Position numbers and translations under genes: made by a program
Shown: piece after piece, positions 61,161 through 64,000 of the stretch
Layout of the letters: each line of letters begins with the position of its first letter
How positions within the stretch are numbered: the first letter of the stretch is position 1
The notes under the pieces: generated by a model
What the model saw: only the letters and a program-made list of their open reading frames with translations
Databases searched by the model: none
What the model was told of the DNA's origin: nothing
DNA from: Phycisphaerales bacterium
GTDB taxonomy: Bacteria > Planctomycetota > Phycisphaerae > Phycisphaerales > SM1A02
DNA: 64,000 nucleotides
NCBI GenBank assembly: GCA_029247205.1
Contig: JAQWLT010000002.1
Location: 25,669-89,668, forward strand
Direction: 5' to 3'

Positions 61161-62501
61161 TCAGAATGCTGTCAGTAACCAGTTGACCTCGGCATCGAAC
61201 GGCCAGTTCTCCTGCTCCTGGAACTCGTATCGCTTCACACCCAGATAGGCCTTCGACAGGATCGGCCCCATCGCTTCCATGAGCGTGGCATCAGCCTCGA
61301 GATTGTTCAGCGATGTTGTGAGGTCACGCGGAAGAACCGAGAGCCCCCGCTCAGCCAGGTCCTCGTCGGTCAGCACATTGGGATCGACATCGGTCGACTC
61401 CGGCAACGGAAGATCTTCATCAAGACCATGCAGGCCGGCGGCGATGATCGCCCCCAGAGTCAGATAGGGATTGGCGGCCTGGTCGTTCGTCTTGAGCTCG
61501 ATGTTGGTTGGACTCGGAGGCTCCAGCGAAGTCGGAACACGCAATGGCGCTTCCTTGTTGTCATACCCCCAGCACTGGATGGTTCCATTCCACATGCCCG
61601 GCTGCAGTCGCCTGTAGGAATTGTTGATCGGCGCCACGATGCCCATGAGCGCCGGTAGATGGTGCAGCACACCGGAGAGAAAGCGACGACCTGTCTCCGA
61701 AAGCTGGTGGGGATTTGCAAGATCGGGAATGAGGTTCTCACCATTACGATTGAGGCTGAAATGCACATGGCAGCCCGTTCCCGCGAATTTCTCGAAGACG
61801 ACCGGCAGGAAGGTGGCCGTCTTCCCGTGCCGCTCACTGATCTCGCGGGCCGTCTCGCGAAATACCAGTTGCTGGTCAGCTGCACCAAGAACATCCCGGT
61901 GCCGGATGACCATCTCGACCTGTCCATGACCAGCCTCGGCGTGACACGCCTGGACGAATACACCCTGGGCGATCAGAGTCTCGGCCAGTTCATCGAGCAG
62001 TTCACGATGGGCATTCAGCCCCTCGATGCACGCGTAGTTGCTGTGATCACATGGTTGGATGGATCCGTCCTCATCCTGAGTGACAAGGTGAAACTCATTT
62101 TCGAACGAGGCCACCATCTCCATGTTCCGCTCAGCCAGCTTCTCGATCATTCGCTTGAGGAATACCCGAGGACTGCAGGCCCAGGGTTCGCCGTCACGGG
62201 TCACGAAGTCGGTCATGATCTCAGCATGACCCGGCAGGTACGGAGGCAACCGAAGGGTTGACCAGTCAGGCCGCGCCCAGACCTGACCGACCGGACTGAG
62301 TCCCGACTCTGGTGCCACGTGATCCCACAGGAGCATGAGACCCATGAGACCCTCAGTGAAAGCCGGCCCGGATGACGCAACCGAGTCGATCGCATCGATG
62401 TGGATCGCTTCACCGCGAATCCGGTTGCCCAGGTCTGCCCATACGAATCGCACCCATTTGATGTCATGCGCTTCGAGTGTGGTTTTCCAGTTCGGGACCA
62501 T
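61161..62501 (-). CDS. Glutamine synthetase-family ligase (type I-like fold, specialised branch)
   Basis: 446 residues from ATG 62501, which has GGAG 7 nt upstream; ATGs at 62507 and 62519 and the frame to 62684 are less suitable. Catalytic signs: ENEFHLV (Glu), EAGHGQVEMVI, GTGCHVHFSLN, NNSYRRLQPG and APLRVP. The substrate-loop sequences differ from classical GlnA (EAGHG in place of EVAPGQ), as in gamma-glutamyl-amine ligases or FluG-like branches, so ammonia assimilation is not assured. Cytosolic. It overlaps no gene; the small membrane protein at 62551 is upstream in the same direction. Confidence 0.85.
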   Translation of the reverse strand: MVPNWKTTLEAHDIKWVRFVWADLGNRIRGEAIHIDAIDSVASSGPAFTEGLMGLMLLWDHVAPESGLSPVGQVWARPDWSTLRLPPYLPGHAEIMTDFVTRDGEPWACSPRVFLKRMIEKLAERNMEMVASFENEFHLVTQDEDGSIQPCDHSNYACIEGLNAHRELLDELAETLIAQGVFVQACHAEAGHGQVEMVIRHRDVLGAADQQLVFRETAREISERHGKTATFLPVVFEKFAGTGCHVHFSLNRNGENLIPDLANPHQLSETGRRFLSGVLHHLPALMGIVAPINNSYRRLQPGMWNGTIQCWGYDNKEAPLRVPTSLEPPSPTNIELKTNDQAANPYLTLGAIIAAGLHGLDEDLPLPESTDVDPNVLTDEDLAERGLSVLPRDLTTSLNNLEADATLMEAMGPILSKAYLGVKRYEFQEQENWPFDAEVNWLLTAF

Positions 62502-62550
62502 CAACATACTCCGTTCCATAGGCCAGGGTTGATCAACAGCGTTGAGCCGT

Positions 62551-62832
62551 TCAATTCCTTGAAGAGGACTTTCGGGCGACCAGCGTCCAGACGGCAAGAC
62601 TGGACAGGACGAAGAAGCCGATGCCGTAACCAATCTTGAATGCCAGGGCATCCTCACCCGGCTCGAAGGAAGCCAAGAATCCATAGATGCAGAACAACGC
62701 CATCAGACCCAGAATCAGTGACAGCAGAACCTTCGCAAACGGCGCCGCGGCGCTGTCACTTCGTGACACGATGGAAAGTGAGACCAACAAGGTGATGAGG
62801 ATCCCGATGAAGATGAGGAGAATGATGGCCAT
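62551..62832 (-). CDS. Small membrane protein, about three TM helices
   Basis: 93 residues. Hydrophobic helices at residues 2-22 (AIILLIFIGILITLLVSLSI), about 35-55 (LLSLILGLMALFCIYGFLA) and 68-85 (IGYGIGFFVLSSLAVWTLV). Shares CIYGFLASFEPGE...KIGYGIG with the 62-residue protein at 36220 (CSYGFLASFEYPG...KIGYAIL), indicating a small paralogous family. Located just upstream of the glutamine synthetase-like gene, about 50 bp apart. Function unknown. Confidence 0.7.
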   Translation of the reverse strand: MAIILLIFIGILITLLVSLSIVSRSDSAAAPFAKVLLSLILGLMALFCIYGFLASFEPGEDALAFKIGYGIGFFVLSSLAVWTLVARKSSSRN

Positions 62833-62959
62833 GCCGTCATTATCACTTCTGGGCGATCATTCTGCCAATGCGTGAGGCACCAGATCGCTTTCAATGACCC
62901 TTATTCAGAGATCTACAGCGACTGGAACGCAGCCTGACAACTGGCCGAAGAATTGAGGG

Positions 62960-63313
62960 ATGAACACATACCTTTCAAGATCAGTGCTGACGCTGCTCGC
63001 CTTGCTCACCATCGTGCCGACGATTGCCTCCGCGCAATCGGCCGACAAGAAGTCGAGCCCGTTCGAGGCCCTGCGATGGAATGGCGACTCGCCGGAAATC
63101 ATGGTGCAGGACACCTGGTACCGCCCCGTGACGCTCGACGGTATCGAGATCAAGAGCATCGTCGCGTACTGCAAGCAGAAGAATGAAAGCCCTGATCTCC
63201 TGCATACCGTTCATGAGGCTTTGCTTCCTGTCAGCCTGCTGAGGGGATGTAACAGGCGATGGCCTTTCATGAACCATACTGAACTCGAAACGCAACCACT
63301 CTTCAATTCCTGA
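62960..63313 (+). CDS. Secreted protein, possibly truncated
   Basis: 117 residues from ATG 62960; signal peptide MNTYLSRSVLTLLALLTIVP ending near ASAQSA. The first ~70 residues have a compact domain (FEALRWNGDSPEIMVQDTWY, LDGIEIKSIVAYCKQ) that I associate with the N-terminus of longer secreted Planctomycete proteins. After KQKNES the sequence turns irregular (LLHTVHEALLPVSLLRGCNR) and the gene stops inside the convergent phosphoribosyltransferase. It may be a decayed fragment of a longer gene; a functional small protein is also possible. Confidence 0.5.
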   Translation: MNTYLSRSVLTLLALLTIVPTIASAQSADKKSSPFEALRWNGDSPEIMVQDTWYRPVTLDGIEIKSIVAYCKQKNESPDLLHTVHEALLPVSLLRGCNRRWPFMNHTELETQPLFNS

Positions 63314-63959
63314 CGATGAAATCGGCTCCATGGGCATAGTGTTTGTTAATGGGAACCGATCGTGCACATAGTTCACAAGTCTCGGCTGGATGAGAAGGCA
63401 AGTGAACCTCGTCGAGGTAGATGAAGGTGTCCACGCCGAAGGATTCTGCGCCGACATTTCCTCGACTAATCCAAGCCGCTACAGCGATGACTTCGCCACC
63501 AGCAGCTTCTAGTGCGGATCGCACCAACTTGATTGAATGACCTGTGTTGATCACATCATCGACGATCAACACTCTGCGACCGAAGACGGCTTCGTCATAT
63601 CGCCGTTTCAGGCAGAACTCCTCAGAGTCATCAATTCGCACTCGATCAGCAAACACGCATTCAACGCCCAAAGCAAGCGCTGTGTACTGCGCACTGATGA
63701 CCCCTCCGATGGCTGGACCACAAATCAGATCCGGCGCGCATCCCGATTCTTCAATAGCCTCGGCAAGCATGCAGCCCAGTGCATGTGGGCGGGTCGGATC
63801 CATGTTGATCACATCTTTGGCGATCCATCCCGGGCCGTGGTGGCCGGATGCGTATACAAAGTGGTCATCAACGATCAATGCACTGCAGTCCTCAAGCATC
63901 GAACGGGTCCGTCGCTGGCGTTGCAACTGTGATGAAGAAGCTGGCTTTTCGTGTTCCAT
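63303..63959 (-). CDS. Orotate phosphoribosyltransferase-like PRTase
   Basis: 218 residues from ATG 63959 (MEHEKPASSS). Type I PRTase fold: DDHFVYASGHHGPGWIAKD, ICGPAIGGVISAQYTALALG and the PRPP loop RVLIVDDVINTGHS, as in pyrimidine synthesis enzymes (pyrE), which join orotate to PRPP. A short Cys/His-rich C-terminus (CELCARSVPINKHYAHG) is extra. Not flanked by other pyrimidine genes, so salvage of another base is possible. Ends inside the preceding convergent gene (11-bp overlap). Confidence 0.8.
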   Translation of the reverse strand: MEHEKPASSSQLQRQRRTRSMLEDCSALIVDDHFVYASGHHGPGWIAKDVINMDPTRPHALGCMLAEAIEESGCAPDLICGPAIGGVISAQYTALALGVECVFADRVRIDDSEEFCLKRRYDEAVFGRRVLIVDDVINTGHSIKLVRSALEAAGGEVIAVAAWISRGNVGAESFGVDTFIYLDEVHLPSHPAETCELCARSVPINKHYAHGADFIVRN

Positions 63960-63984
63960 AGGCGCAAATACAATACCACCACCC

Positions 63985-64000
63985 CACAGCACCTCCGTAT
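63985..64000 (+). repeat. Intergenic hairpin element, cut by right edge
   Basis: CACAGCACCTCCGTAT, the exact left arm of the family consensus, ends at the window boundary. Confidence 0.55.

Noticed and set aside
1..64000. CRISPR arrays, tRNA or rRNA genes, insertion sequences, prophage
   Set aside because: No regular spacer repeats, no tRNA T-loop/acceptor pattern, no transposase, integrase or phage structural motif was found on either strand by eye.

Overview
The window most likely comes from a marine planctomycete of the class Phycisphaerae. This is inferred from gene content: eight secreted proteins carry dockerin-like calcium-loop repeats (DxNxDGxVDVxDLLxVI..WG), most ending in WGxC at the C-terminus; two tandem proteins have PEP-CTERM-like tails (IPAPGA / VPAAPS, hydrophobic stretch, basic end); there are parallel beta-helix proteins, a cytosolic Ser/Thr kinase with a DWG motif, sulfotransferases, and many TTG/GTG starts. 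I saw no rRNA, tRNA, CRISPR array, insertion sequence, phage gene or replication origin.

Layout. 1-6.8 kb: a metallopeptidase cut by the left edge, serA and gcvP (serine/glycine metabolism, convergent) and a metallo-beta-lactamase-fold hydrolase. 6.9-14.5 kb: a tightly overlapping five-gene run (outer-membrane barrel, lipoprotein, FecR-domain protein, CHASE2-nucleotide cyclase, GAF-SpoIIE phosphatase) that looks like one envelope-to-cytoplasm signalling unit. 14.5-18.6 kb: polysaccharide genes (O-antigen ligase, flippase, sulfotransferase). 18.6-23.6 kb: two convergent paralogues of an unrecognised, probably TIM-barrel secreted family, a small secreted protein and two PEP-CTERM-like proteins. 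23.9-26 kb: DUF2237, peroxiredoxin, trhO.

26-31 kb is a signalling island: an H-NOX heme sensor, an HNOBA-PAS-HWE histidine kinase, a divergent single-domain response regulator, a Ser/Thr kinase, and an isochorismatase-fold protein that has lost its catalytic residues. 31-36 kb: a secreted repeat protein, yaaA, a cupin and two dockerin-bearing secreted proteins, one an esterase. 36.9-42.5 kb: two arylsulfotransferase-like secreted paralogues flanking a SulP anion transporter. 42.8-51.2 kb: an EamA transporter, a serine beta-lactamase-like hydrolase, a large unknown secreted protein, an O-methyltransferase, an FMN reductase and an ABC exporter. 51.3-53 kb: umuDC.

53-64 kb: two beta-helix proteins, two isolated enzymes (isochorismatase-like, ATP-grasp), an unusual cupredoxin-intradiol dioxygenase-dockerin fusion, an EEP-family phosphodiesterase, a glutamine synthetase-like ligase and a phosphoribosyltransferase. 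A recurrent ~38-bp intergenic hairpin is scattered from 38 kb to the right edge. Two secreted-protein genes (55848 and 58843) share a duplicated ~75-bp promoter block with well-formed -35/-10 boxes 17 bp apart.

Most promising for follow-up: the five-gene cyclase operon, the copper-iron fusion with its shared promoter module, the split H-NOX/HNOBA kinase system next to a kinase-coupled pseudoenzyme, and the C-terminal WGxC tag. All functional statements come from reading motifs by eye; no database search was run.
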